DNA of 52,279 nucleotides from an uncultured Mycoplasma sp. (GTDB taxonomy: Bacteria; Bacillota_I; Bacilli_A; Mycoplasmatales; Mycoplasmoidaceae), in NCBI GenBank assembly GCA_949285105.1, contig CASDXH010000005.1:1-52279 (forward strand). Reading direction: 5' to 3'. Below, one piece after another: positions 10,732 to 22,104 of the stretch. Both the position numbers and the translations under genes were made by a program. Under the pieces are notes generated by a model. The model did not search any database. It saw only the letters and a list, made by a program, of their open reading frames with translations, and had not been told where the DNA came from. Position 1 is the stretch's first letter. Each line of letters opens with the position of its first letter.

Positions 10732-13698
10732 ATGAACATAAAGAGCAAAATTAAATTACTAGTTGCTTCAACAGTAGGGTTAGCATCAGCATCACTACCT
10801 TTTATTTCTATAAATACAGTTGGTTCTAAATATTCAAGTGAAATTCAAAAATCTATAAACTATAATAACAATTCAATTAATAACCTTCAAACTACAAACG
10901 ATGGTACTTTTGCTGTTGAAACAGGACTTGAAAATATATCAACTTCTGTTGGTCCAATAGTATTAAATAATGATAAAAAAACAGTTGAAAGCAGAGATTG
11001 ATATGGGGCAATTAACTGAAGTGTGGATGTAAGTAAAATTGATCCAACTATGAATGCGACTGTATCTGATTGAGAATATTTACAAAAGGATGAAAATCTT
11101 TATTTAATAACATCAAATAGTTACCTTATTAAAATAAATGCTACAACTGGTGAAATTCTAGCTAAGGCTTCAAAAGATGAATCTGGAATATCTGCAAATT
11201 CAGATAAAATTGGTGGAATAGATTACAATGATACTTTGTATGTCTGAAGTTCAAAAACTGCTAATCCAACTATCACTATTGTAGATAGAAACACATTCAA
11301 AAAAACTGGTAGTCAAATAACTAATACCTCTTTTTCAAGTGAGAGATTAGTTAAAATTTTGCCAATTGAAGTTGGTTATAATCTTGCTGTAACAATTCCT
11401 CAAAATTCTAGTGATATGGTTAGTACTTTAACTTTTACGTTAGTTAATGATGAAATGAAAACTATTATAAATAATAATGGTCCTGGATCTCCTAGTAATT
11501 TAACTGATTTTGGTAAAACTGGAAAATTCATAATATCAAATCTAAATTTAAAATATCAATCAATCTTTATTGAATTTATAGATAGAACTCAAACACAATC
11601 TAAAATACTTTTTGTTGATAAAAAAGCATATGAAATAAAAACATATAAAAATGCAATCGAAAAATCAACAGTTAGTGAAATTACTCCGACAAGTAATGGT
11701 AATGGAAGTTTTATACCTGATAAGCAAATTAATTCTGCTTTCATTGATGCAAATGGATTAATTTACTTTAAAAGAAAGAATGAAACTTCAATTTGAAAGT
11801 TAACTACTTCAAATTCATTAGATAATTCATTTGGTTTGACAAATACATCAAATAAGGATTTAAATGCCATCACAAGTAAAGGTTCAAATGATCTAATGAT
11901 TTTTGGTGTTCCAACAGAACAAGATAAGAAAAGAAATTCTGCAAACAATTTATTTTTAATTGACCCTAAAAGTAAGTTTGCTACTGGTTCTCAATCAAAT
12001 GTTTTAAAAACAGAAAACTTTTATAGTTCACAAGTTGAACTTAAATATGTTGGGGCTCAATCAAAACTTCCTTCATTATATTCATTAAGAGATTTCCAAC
12101 TATCTTCTTTTGCTGATATTATTAATATCAATAACAATGATGCTAAATTTGAAATTGATGACAGACAAGGAAAAATTAAATTAACTATAACTTCTTATCG
12201 TCAAGCATGATATTCACCATTATCTAGTGTTAAAACTAAAGTACAAGTTAGATATGAGAATACAGTTACTAAATTGGAAAATGCTGTAAATTGAGCAAGT
12301 GATTCTTTATTTAAAGCGCACTTTGGTATATATACTCCAAACCAAATAACTGAAGGTGCATTAGAAGCTCGTGGTTCTGATATTATAGTTTCAAGTAGTA
12401 TTACAACAGCTAATGGGTATTCAAATATCCAAAGAAAATTTTTAATTACAAATATAAATAATTCAAAAGGCGAAATTAATTTACAAGGAACTTTCACATA
12501 TACTGATAAATATAACACTACTATTGTTTACTCATTACCAGACAAGAAATATATGATTAAACTAGCATCAAGTTCTTCATATGAATTTAAAATGTATGGT
12601 CAATCAAAACCAAACAACACTAGTGGTGATGCACAACCAATTGATATTTCAAATATAGCAAATAACCAAAATTTAAATACATTAAAAAACTTTGTTCCTT
12701 CGCTTGTAACATCAGATCAAGAATTTTTAGCTAAAGCTTTTATTGAAACCCAAAATTCATATCCTATAGATAATGGAATCAGAAGTATTTATATATCTGA
12801 AAGAAATGATCAGGATGGTAGTTTAACTGTTAATGTTGATTACAATGGTTTAGCAAACAATATTCCAAGTAGTTTTAAACAAAAATATATTGGTTTTAAA
12901 ACTGATACTCAAGCACGTGTAGATTTTACTGGTACTAAAACTTCATATGACAGTTTAGAAATAGAAGGAATAAAACAAGAATATGCTAATAATCATCAAG
13001 AGTTTTCTTTTATAGATATTAGTCAAAATGGATTATATCCAAACTATGCTAAAGAGATAGCAAATCCAAATGGTCAATTCTCAAATACATATTCTGTTGG
13101 TATTCAATCACTTGCAACTATGGGTTATACTCCAAAGGTTGAAATTACAACAGGTAATAGTGGAGTGGAATATGGTTATGTTGAAATATTATTAGATTAT
13201 TCAGCTCCAACTGATGAGAATAGAAAGAAATTACCAAACTCTTTATTAAATAGTTTTGGTTTAAAAGAAGGAAAAATAAAAGCTGTTTATTTTGGGTTTT
13301 TACCAATTAAAGATTTATATTGAGTGACATTAAAAAGTTACAATTCTAAAGATGTTCAAAATATAGTTACTTCTTATAAAGTTGATGAAGTTGTTGATAA
13401 CCAAGTGTTAATCAACTCTCTTGAACTAAATGGATATACAAGTAATGAGATTGTTATTAGAGATAAAACTTGGGATGGAGAAAAATTAAATTTCGTAATT
13501 TTTGCTCAATCACAAACTTATAACTCTGTTAATGGTCAATATCAATTTACAATTGACTGAGCACCACAGTTTGCAGCAATTAGAGAAAGAAACATAATTC
13601 TTGCAGCATCATTAACATTAGTTGGTATTGGTCTAGTTTCTTTTGGAATCGGTGCTTACATATTAAGAAAAAACAAAATGAGAAGAATGTTGAAATAA
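10732..13698 (+). CDS. Surface protein paralogue 4 (subgroup B), 988 aa
   Basis: Same overall plan as genes 1-3: N-terminal hydrophobic segment without lipobox Cys, NISTSVGPIV/VESRDWYG box, Asn/Ser/Thr-rich ectodomain, DWAPQFAAIRERN, C-terminal transmembrane helix and basic tail RKNKMRRMLK. Subgroup B features are the TTNDGTF stretch before the box and a different region around residue 750. It uses TGA for nearly all Trp, but a TGG occurs at about 13471 (KTWDGEK) where gene 5 has TGA. Its start and 3' end align with gene 5. Function unknown; surface location is inferred from topology. Confidence 0.85.
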
Positions 13699-13711
13699 CA
13701 TTCTTTTTTGT
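13684..13711 (+). terminator. Terminator of gene 4 overlapping its stop codon
   Basis: AGAATGTT (13684-13691) pairs with AACATTCT across the stop codon, followed by a T-run. The hairpin includes the last codons of the gene. The same arrangement occurs in gene 5. Confidence 0.8.
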
Positions 13712-13744
13712 TTGCTTATATTACATTTTTTAAAATTTTCAAGT

Positions 13745-13773
13745 TTGAAATTTGTTTTCATAATCTTTACAAT
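13745..13773 (+). promoter_or_regulatory. Promoter of surface protein gene 5
   Basis: TTGAAA (13745-13750), 17-bp spacer, TACAAT (13768-13773). Confidence 0.6.
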
Positions 13774-13803
13774 TATTTATGAAGTATCTAAATGGAGTTT
13801 AGA

Positions 13804-16794
13804 ATGAACATAAAAAATAAATTCAAATTATTTTTAACATCTTCTATTGGTGTTGTATCGATTGCTGCACCAGTTATTGCTGCAGGTTATAGCAATATAA
13901 ATAAAAATATTTCATCTAAAAATGTTGATTATGATTTACAAAAAAGTGAATTAAAAGCTTCGCAAACAACTAATGATGGTACTTTTGCAAAAGATACTGG
14001 ATTAGAAAATATTTCAACTTCTATTGGACCAATTGTTGTAAATAAAGATAATAAAACAGTTGAAAGTAGAGATTGATATGGATCTTTAAATTGAACATTA
14101 GATATTTCTACATTAGATACTACTTCAATTTCTATATCAAGTTGAGAATACTTACAAGAACAAGAATGATTATTCTTTATTACAAACAATAGTTATCTAG
14201 TTAAAGTTAATGCTTTGACTGGTGAAATTTTAGCAAGAGCTAGTCAAACAGAAAGTGGTATTAGTGCGAATTCAAATAGAATTGCTGGAATTGCTTTTAA
14301 TGATACTTTATATGTTTGAAGTTCTTCAACAGCTAATCCGCAAATAACTCCTGTAGATAGAAACACTTTGAAAGCAAGTCGGAATAAGATTACTAGTACA
14401 AGTTTTGATAATGCAAAACTTTTAGATTTAATTCCTCTTGATGTTGGATACAATTTAGCAATTAGTACAGAAAATGGTAATACAGATTTAAATAATATTA
14501 CTTCATTAAACTTTACTTTAGTTAATGATGAAGCGACTACTTTAATAAGACCTACAACAGCAAAGGTTGTAGAAAATAGACTTAATAACTTTGGACAGAC
14601 AGGTAAATTCACTGTTACTGGTTTAACTGGAAAATATTCTTCTGTTTTTATTCAGACAATTAATAGAAAACAAACAAGCTCTAAAGTCTTATTTGTAGGT
14701 AAAAATGCTTATGAAATAAGACTAAATAAAAATAACTATAGTAAAACGACTGTTACTGATTTGTTTAATGGTAAGAGCAATAACGGATTCAACATGACTA
14801 ACAATTTGAATTCAGCTTTCATTGATTCAAATGGTTTAATTTACTTCAAAAAAACTAATGAAAAATATGTTTGAACATTAAATACTCAAAATGCAATTGG
14901 CCAAGCGATAGATCTTTCTTTTGATACAAATAGTCAACTTAAGCAAATTGTTAATGGAACAAGTGGAACGATGAATAATGATGTAATGATTTATGGTGTT
15001 CCAACAGAAAAAAATCATGTTCAAAATTTGGCAAATGCTGTTTATATAGTAGATCCAAATTCTAAGTTTGCTACAGGGGCCAATAATAACATCCTTAAAA
15101 CAAATAACTTTACATCAGACCAAGTGACTTTATCATTGGTTTCAACAACAAATAATAGAGTTCCTTCGCAATTTAGTATTAATGATTTTAAATTGTCAGA
15201 TAATACTTTTGCATTAAAAAATGATGGAACAAATAAACCTAAGTTTGTTATTGATGACTTAACCGGAAAAATTGAACTTTCTGTTTTAGCTTTCAGACAA
15301 GCTTGATATTCTAACCTTTCTAGTGACACTACAAAAACAACAGTTAGATACACAAACACTGTTTCTAAAACTTCTGATGTTGTTAAGTTTGCTTCAAATC
15401 AAATTTTCCAAAGTCTTTTCCCTAAAAAAACAGCAAGCCAAATAAGTGAAGCTATGCTTGCTGAAAAAGGAGATAAGATTTTAGTATCTGGAACAATTGC
15501 TAATGGTGTTAATTACTCTAATGTCCAAAGAACTTTCTTAATATCAAATGTTAAAAATACAGAAGGTAAATTAGAAGTTCAAGCAACTTTTAGTTATACA
15601 GATAAATATAACACTACAATTCAATATGCATTAGCAGCCCATGAGTTTAGTGTTCAACCATCAACAAGTAGTGATTATAAATTTAAATTTTATGGACAAA
15701 CAAGTGATAATCCATCAACAACTCAAGAGATAGATATTACACAAATAAAAGTTGCTAATCCAACATTAAAGAATTTAGGTAACTTCATTCCTTCTCTAGT
15801 TACAAGAAATGAAGATGTATTGGGTGAAGCTTTTATTGAAGTTCAAGATTCTTATCCTATTGCTAATGGGATCAGAACAATAACTATTGATAATGTTAAC
15901 AATGAAGAAGGTTCTTTAGTTGTTAAAGTTCACTACAATGGTTTAGCTCCAACAACTAAAGCTGACTTTGAACAAAAATTTACAGGTTTTCAAACATCAC
16001 AAAGTGCTGCTGTAAATTTTACTGGTAATTTAACTGCTTATGATGACCTGCCTTCTCAAGGAATTAAGAATGCTTATAGTGATAAACAAAAGGATATAAA
16101 ATTCATTGATATAAGCCAACAAGGTTTATATCCTGGTTATAAAACAGAATTAGCTTCTGTTGATAAAGCTATAGCAAATACATATTCAACTGGTATTTCA
16201 AAACTTAGTACAATGGGTTATGATCCTAAGATTGAAGTTACATTAGGACCAAGTGGAGTAGAATTTGGTTATGTTGAAGTTACATTAGATTATGCAACTC
16301 CATCCCCTGATGGATCTAGAAAACCATTAAGTAAATCATTAAGAAATTTATTTGGTTTAAAAGAAGGTAAAACATCTGCTGTATTCTATGGTTTTTTACC
16401 AGTTAGTGAATTATATTCAGTTCAACTAAAAACTTATGGATCAAGAGGTGTTCAAAGTATTGTAACAAATTATAGGGTTGATGATGAGATTTATAATGGA
16501 ATGTTAATTAACTCATTAGACCTTAAAGGTTATACAAGTGATGAAATTAATATTAGAGAAAAAAGATGAGATGGCGAAAAGCTTCACTTTATTGCATTTG
16601 CTCAATCTGAAACATATAAATCAGTTAATGGTGAATATCAATTTACAATTGACTGAGCGCCTCAATTTGCAGCAATTAGAGAAAGAAACATAATTCTTGC
16701 AGCATCATTAACATTTGTTGGTATTGGTGTAGTTTCTTTTGGAATTGGTGCTTATATATTAAGAAAAAACAAAATGAGAAGAATGTTGAAATAA
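13804..16794 (+). CDS. Surface protein paralogue 5 (subgroup B), 996 aa
   Basis: Fifth paralogue, closest to gene 4. The start at 13804 (MNIKNKFKLF) is preferred over the ATG 12 bases upstream because it aligns with gene 4 and leaves a GGAG ribosome-binding site in front. Hydrophobic N-terminus (IGVVSIAAPVIAAGY), TTNDGTF stretch, NISTSIGPIV/VESRDWYG box, Asn/Thr/Ser-rich ectodomain, then DWAPQFAAIRERN, a transmembrane helix and a basic tail. The last roughly 170 bases, terminator included, are almost identical to gene 4, so this duplication is younger than that of subgroup A or has been homogenised. Function unknown. Confidence 0.85.
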
Positions 16795-16806
16795 CATTCT
16801 TTTTTG
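16780..16806 (+). terminator. Terminator of gene 5 overlapping its stop codon
   Basis: Same AGAATGTT/AACATTCT hairpin plus T-run as at the end of gene 4, formed partly by coding sequence. Confidence 0.8.
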
Positions 16807-16851
16807 TTTTTACACTCAAAACATTAATATCAATATTGTTATGTGTTTTGA

Positions 16852-16927
16852 TATAATATTAATGCATTCAATAAAGATGCACTCTTTGCCGAGTTTAGGC
16901 TATTATCCATAAAGAGGAGAATTATAC
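16852..16927 (+). promoter_or_regulatory. Promoter -10 and leader of the rpsF operon
   Basis: TATAAT at 16852-16857 is followed by a leader of about 65 nt ending in the ribosome-binding site AGAGGAG. The leader has a GCCG within a possible ACTC/GAGT hairpin (about 16880-16896). In other bacteria the rpsF leader can carry an S6:S18-binding motif with a CCG bulge; I cannot confirm that structure here. Confidence 0.45.
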
Positions 16928-17365
16928 ATGTCAAAATACGAAATAATGGTAGTAGTTGACGGAACTTTAAAAGAAAGTGAAGCAAAAAGTACTATCAGTG
17001 AACTAAAAAATTTATTGAAAAAAACTGATAAGTTAAGTGTGACTGAATTAGGTCTTAAAGACTTATCTTATCCTATTAACAAAAAAAACAAAGCATTTTA
17101 TTATGTTATTAATTTCGAAACTAGTGACGCTCCAATCATAGCGGAATTTAGAAGAGTTACTTTATTAACTAAAAATGTTTTAAGACATTTAATTATTAAT
17201 GTAGAAAAAGACTATAGTTATAAAGCAACAGTTAACCCTAAAAAGGTTGCTAAATCTAAATTTAGAGCAGAAAGATATAAAAGAATTAAAGAAGCTAATG
17301 CTCTAGAACAAGAGAAAGTTAAAAGAGAAAAAGACAACACACCAGTTAAATTAACTGATATTTAG
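16928..17365 (+). CDS. rpsF: 30S ribosomal protein S6
   Basis: S6 of the small ribosomal subunit platform, partner of S18. The start [14 protein letters not shown], the segment [18 protein letters not shown] and the [10 protein letters not shown] strand are typical of bS6. At 145 residues it is longer than the usual 95-135 because of a Lys-rich C-terminal tail ([15 protein letters not shown] onward). It begins the conserved rpsF-ssb-rpsR operon, with ssb starting 14 bases after its stop. Confidence 0.95.
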   Translation: MSKYEIMVVVDGTLKESEAKSTISELKNLLKKTDKLSVTELGLKDLSYPINKKNKAFYYVINFETSDAPIIAEFRRVTLLTKNVLRHLIINVEKDYSYKATVNPKKVAKSKFRAERYKRIKEANALEQEKVKREKDNTPVKLTDI

Positions 17366-17379
17366 TTTGGAGATTTATT

Positions 17380-17940
17380 ATGAATAAAGTATTTTTAGCA
17401 GGACGTTTAGCAAGTGATCCACAACAGTTTGTAACTCAAAACGGGATTACACAATCAAGATTAAGCATCGCTTGTTCTGATAATTGAAATAAAAATGAAA
17501 CATACTTTTTTCCGTGTGTTGCATGACAATCTACAGCAAATTATATAAACACTTACTTTAAAAAAGGTGATGCTGTTGTTTTAGATGGAAAGTTAATCAG
17601 AAGAAGCTACATTTCAAAAGAAGGAAAAACAACTTACATTATGGAAGTTGTTATTGAAACTATTAAACATTTTGGTGGTTCAAGAAAATCTGGAACTGAT
17701 GTAAATAGTTCTCAAAACTACTCAAGTAAACAAAACTTCAACAGTACAAACGATTTTTCTCAAACATCAATGAGTGAAGAAGATATTGATGCAATATTAA
17801 GTAACTCTAATGGTGTTGAAGATGATGAATTTGATGTTTATGCTGTTGATAACAAATCAAATCAAGAAAGCAACTCAAATCAACAAGATGATGAATACAT
17901 TAATCTAGATGATTTAGATTGAGTTAATGAACTTAAATAA
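17380..17940 (+). CDS. ssb: Single-stranded DNA-binding protein
   Basis: Protects single-stranded DNA during replication and repair. The N-terminal OB-fold (about residues 1-105) opens with MNKVFLAGRLASDP and includes the FPCVAWQSTANYI core and GKLIRRSYISKEGKTTYIMEV. A low-complexity Ser/Asn/Gln linker follows, then an acidic tail ending LDDLDWVNELK. That tail lacks the usual acidic-Pro-Phe tip (DDDIPF type) which docks partner proteins. The frame needs TGA as Trp at two OB-fold positions and in the tail. 186 aa, between rpsF and rpsR as in most Firmicutes. Confidence 0.93.
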
Positions 17941-17962
17941 TATAGAAAGGCGTTATTAAACA

Positions 17963-18388
17963 ATGGCAAAAGAAACAAAAACAACTGCTGCTAAAACAAC
18001 TGCAAGTAAAACTACTACTGTAAAAAAAGCAGCTCCAGTTGATAAAGAAAAAAAAGCTAATGTAAAAGCAACAAAAACAACAAAAGAAACAAAAACAACT
18101 GCTGAAAACAAAACTCCTGTTGAATCTTCAAATTCTACATACAAACAAAAGTACAACAATTATGGTCAAGGTAGATTTGTAAAAAGAAAGAAATTTTGTA
18201 AATTATGTGCTAAAGGAATTTTCCACGTTGACTATAAAGATGTAGAGTTAATTTCTAAATACTTAACTCATAATTTAAAAATTGCTCCTAGAAAACAAAC
18301 TGGTGCTTGTGCTATGCACCAAAGAAGAGTGGCTAATGCAATTAAAAGAGCAAGAATTGTTGCATTAATCCCTTACATTAAAGACTAG
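17963..18388 (+). CDS. rpsR: 30S ribosomal protein S18 with N-terminal extension
   Basis: bS18 of the ribosomal platform. The conserved core begins about residue 70 (RFVKRKKFCKLCAKG) and continues through LTHNLKIAPRKQTGACAMHQRRVANAIKRAR. At 141 residues it is nearly twice the usual 75-80, because of about 65 N-terminal residues rich in Lys, Thr and Ala. The start at 17963 has a good AGAAAGG ribosome-binding site, so the extension appears to be translated. The zinc-type cysteines (FCKLC) are present. Last gene of the operon; a strong terminator follows. Confidence 0.95.
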   Translation: MAKETKTTAAKTTASKTTTVKKAAPVDKEKKANVKATKTTKETKTTAENKTPVESSNSTYKQKYNNYGQGRFVKRKKFCKLCAKGIFHVDYKDVELISKYLTHNLKIAPRKQTGACAMHQRRVANAIKRARIVALIPYIKD

Positions 18389-18397
18389 TTTTAAAAT

Positions 18398-18426
18398 CTA
18401 GAAACTAAAATGTTTCTAGTTTTTTA
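18398..18426 (+). terminator. Terminator of the rpsF-ssb-rpsR operon
   Basis: CTAGAAAC (18398-18405), loop TAAAAT, GTTTCTAG (18412-18419), then a T-run. Confidence 0.9.
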
Positions 18427-18504
18427 TTGTTATAATATTTAGTATCATAGTTTTATAACTACCTCATTTATATTTTGTTTATTTTTATTGAAAGGAATAT
18501 TGTT

Positions 18505-20001
18505 ATGGATAATAAAGAAAAAGTTATCACAGGTTTAGATAATTCAGTTATTGAAATTGAAAGAATTGTTTTATCTCATGCAATGCGTCCTAGAGGGGAT
18601 GATGTTGATGAAATATTTTTACAACTTCAAGCTGATGACTTTAGCGACTTTAGAAATAGAACTATTTTTGTAGTTATTAATTCACTTAGAGTTGATGGTA
18701 AAAATACTGACTTTTTAAGTGTATTGACTTATTTTGAAACTAATCCTGAAATTCAATTTAATAATTTTAAACAATATGTAACTGATGTATATGCTCTACA
18801 TTCATACCAAACAAACATGTTGCAATTTATTGAGATCATTAAAAATAACTCAATAGAAAGTAAGATTAAAGAGTTTGGACAATTATTATCTACTACTAAG
18901 TTAGATGTTATTTCTTCAAAGGAAAAGCTTTGAAGTCTTGAAAGAGATTTTTTAAACATCACAAGCAATAAAAAAAGCAAAGAAATTTCTGTATTAAAAA
19001 GCGTTTTAAAAGAATACCAAGAAAAACTTAATGAACTAAGAAACTTTAAACAAGAGTTAACTGGAACTTCTTCAGGCTTTCCTACAATTGACAGATTCAC
19101 TAATGGTTTTCAAGGTGGAGATTTAATTATTCTTGCTGCAAGACCTGGTATTGGTAAGACAGCGCTTGCAATCAATTTCTTGGTTAATGCAGCTAAAAGA
19201 TTAATTGAAGAACAAAAAGAATTAGAACAAAACCAAGAAGAAAAAGCTATTTTATCAGAAAAAAGAAAACCTGGTGTTTTAATGTTTTCAATGGAAATGT
19301 CTAGTACCCAAGTTTGTCAAAGAATCCTTTCTTCTTTATCTATGGTAAATGGTGGTAATTTTAAAACTGGTGGTTTTACAAATTATGAATGAGCAAGTGT
19401 ATTAACATCAATTGATTTTGCAAATTCACTTCCAATTTACATAGATGATACTGGTGATTTATCCATCATGGACATTCAATCAAAAATAAAACAAATGTCT
19501 AATGATAAAGATATTAAACTTGTTGTTGTTGATTACTTGCAATTATTAAAAGGTGGTACAAAAAACAATCAACTAAATAGACAACAAGAAGTTACTTTAA
19601 TTTCAAGATCACTTAAAAGCATTGCTAGACAATTCAACATTCCAATAATTGCGATTGCTCAACTTTCTCGTAAAATTGAAGAAAGAAGAGGAGATAAAAA
19701 ACCAATGCTTTCAGACTTAAGAGAATCTGGTTCAATTGAACAAGATGCTGATTTAGTATGTTTTTTAAATTACATTGTTAGTGAAAATCCAGATAACAAT
19801 AAAAACCAGATGAACCAACAATACAACAATAATGCAGTTCCAATATCAGATAATGTTTTGGTTGAGTTTATCGTTGCTAAAAATAGAAATGGTTCAACTG
19901 GATCTACAAACCTAATGTTTAAAAAAGACACTAGCTTATATTTGGATTTGCTTAGTGCTTTTAATCAAACAGATGAAGAGAATAAAAATAAAATGAATTA
20001 A
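18505..20001 (+). CDS. dnaB: Replicative DNA helicase (DnaB family)
   Basis: Hexameric helicase that unwinds DNA at the replication fork. N-terminal DnaB domain about residues 1-120 (IEIERIVLSHAM start), then the RecA-like motor with Walker A ARPGIGKTA (about 212-220), Walker B VVDYLQL, and the arginine-containing LRESGSIEQDADLV segment. 498 aa, slightly long, with a Glu/Lys-rich insert (LIEEQKELEQNQEEKAI) after Walker A and an Asn/Gln insert near the C-terminus. The start at 18505 follows AAAGGA; an upstream in-frame ATG at 18475 lacks one. A TATAAT at 18431-18436 may be its -10. Confidence 0.93.
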
Positions 20002-20059
20002 TATAAATAGTTATTATATTAATATAAAATATTATTAGTAGTTTTTAAATAGGATTATT

Positions 20060-21364
20060 ATGATTAATAAAAAATTATCTTTATTATTTGTATCTCCATT
20101 TTTCTTGGCAACTCCACTATTGCTTGCTTCTTGTGCAACAGTTAGTCAATACGGTGTTGCAGCATCAATTAGCTTTAAAACTACAAATGGTGCAGGAACT
20201 GGTGGTTCATCAAGTGGTTCTAAAGAAGGTGAGTTAATGAGTGGTACTGCTGATCCAGATTATGATACAGAGTTTTCAAAATACCATTTTGATTGAACTA
20301 ACTCAAAATTATTTAAAGACAAAACAGAAGTTGGAAAAGATGAAAACAAAGAATTTGGTTTGTTGCTTTCAATGGGTATAATTCCTGAAATTTCTCTATT
20401 CAGCCATCTTGTAACAGGAAGTCATATTGGTTTTTCTTCTAGTGAAATGGACAATCCATTGTTTGGAGCATATGGATCAAATGGTAACACCCATCTTAAA
20501 GAATTTATGTTTGCTTCATCAAACACTTTAAACCAAGGTAGAAGTGGAGAAATAAGATTGAGTATATCTAACATTGATATCAAAGCTGATAAAAACTTCT
20601 TACCAAAATCTAATGATAAATTAAAAGTAACTGATGTTGTAGAAAAATCTGATTCGAGTAGCAATGGAAAAAAATATAAAGTAAGTAATGTTCAATTCCA
20701 AAATGAATCTAAATTAACTTTTAGCTTCACAATGAAATATTTTTATTCAGGTGACAGTAATCCATTTAAAACAGACGTAAAAAAAGAAACGGTTAATTCT
20801 TATATTGGTTCAAAAGGTCAATTGTGAAATGGAACAACTGCTACACAAGATTCATTCACTTTAAGTTCTAAACTGCAAGTAAACATTAATCCTATTTATT
20901 CTGTAAACTCTGATCATGAAATTGCTTATGACAAAGATAATGGTGTTACTAATGGTGGAACATCAGGAGCGACTTCTACTACAATGCCAAATAATGAAGT
21001 GATGTATTCTTCAATTAAAGATCATTTAACTCTTGTTGGGGCAAGTGTTCAATACACATACATGAATGGAACAAGTGGAAGCGGAATGGAAAATGATTTT
21101 GCTAAAGCACTAGAAGAATCTTTAAAATCTAAAGAAGAAGCAGCTAAATCATCTACTAAAGAAGAAAATAATGATGAACCAAAAGTTGAAAAAAGAAAAA
21201 TGGATAATGGTAGCACATTAACTACATGATTAAATAAAGCTAATGAATTTAGTAAAGTTACAACTAACCAAGATATTGAAAACTACAGAAATACTTTATC
21301 AACAGGATTTAAAAATACTATTACATTAACTAATACAACTAGTGCTAGTTTATCTAAAAAATAA
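20060..21364 (+). CDS. Putative lipoprotein, 434 aa
   Basis: A predicted lipoprotein: basic start, hydrophobic stretch and lipobox LLASC with Cys25 as the expected lipidation site, followed by a Gly/Ser-rich linker. The mature part has no enzyme motif that I recognise; it includes an acidic/basic segment (KEEAAKSSTKEENNDEPK) near the C-terminus. TGA is read as Trp at three places. It sits after dnaB and only two bases before ung, so it may share a transcript with ung. Function unknown, probably at the outer face of the membrane. Confidence 0.85.
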
Positions 21365-21366
21365 AT

Positions 21367-22050
21367 ATGAAAATAAATGTTAATACAACTTGAATTGAAG
21401 TTATTAACGCTGAATTAGAAAAAGATTATTTTAAGAAATTAATGCATTTCATAAATCTTGAATATGACTCTAATAAAGTCATATACCCCAAAAAGGATAA
21501 GATTTTTAGATGCTTTAATTTTTTTAATTACAGCGATTTATCTGTTGTCATATTGGGACAAGATCCATATTACTCAAAAGGTATGGCAGATGGTTTAGCT
21601 TTTAGTTGCAGTAATGGTCTTATACCAAAGTCATTACACAACATCTTTAATGAAATAAATAGAAGTTTAAATGTTAATAGAACAAATCCTAATTTAGAAG
21701 ATATAGCAAAACAAAATGTCTTACTTTTAAATACATGTTTAACTGTAGAAGAAAATTTACCATTGAGTCATTCTAATATTGGATGAGAAGTATTTGTTGA
21801 TAATGTGATAAAATTCATAGATAAAAAATGTAACAATGTTATTTTCCTACTTATGGGCAATAATGCTTTTAAGAAAGAAAAACTTATTACAAATAGATCA
21901 CATATCATTTTTAAAACATCTCATCCTTCACCATTGAGTTTTAAAAAAGAGTTTAAAGATAAAGATAAAAAAGCTTTCTATTGTTCTAATGTATTTAAAG
22001 ATATAAATGATACATTACTAACTTTAGGAAAGAATAAATTAAATTGATAA
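21367..22050 (+). CDS. ung: Uracil-DNA glycosylase
   Basis: Removes uracil from DNA in base-excision repair. Family 1 motifs are present: GQDPYY at residues 64-69, with the water-activating Asp66, and HPSPLS starting at His186. LLMGNNAFKKE corresponds to the LWG region. 227 aa, a normal length. The start at 21367 is 2 bases after the lipoprotein stop. It ends with an in-frame TGA (Trp) followed immediately by TAA. Confidence 0.93.
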
Positions 22051-22104
22051 GATTTATTTTGTTATATTAAAATTAATAACAATTAAGAGGAATAAAAGTA
22101 CGTT

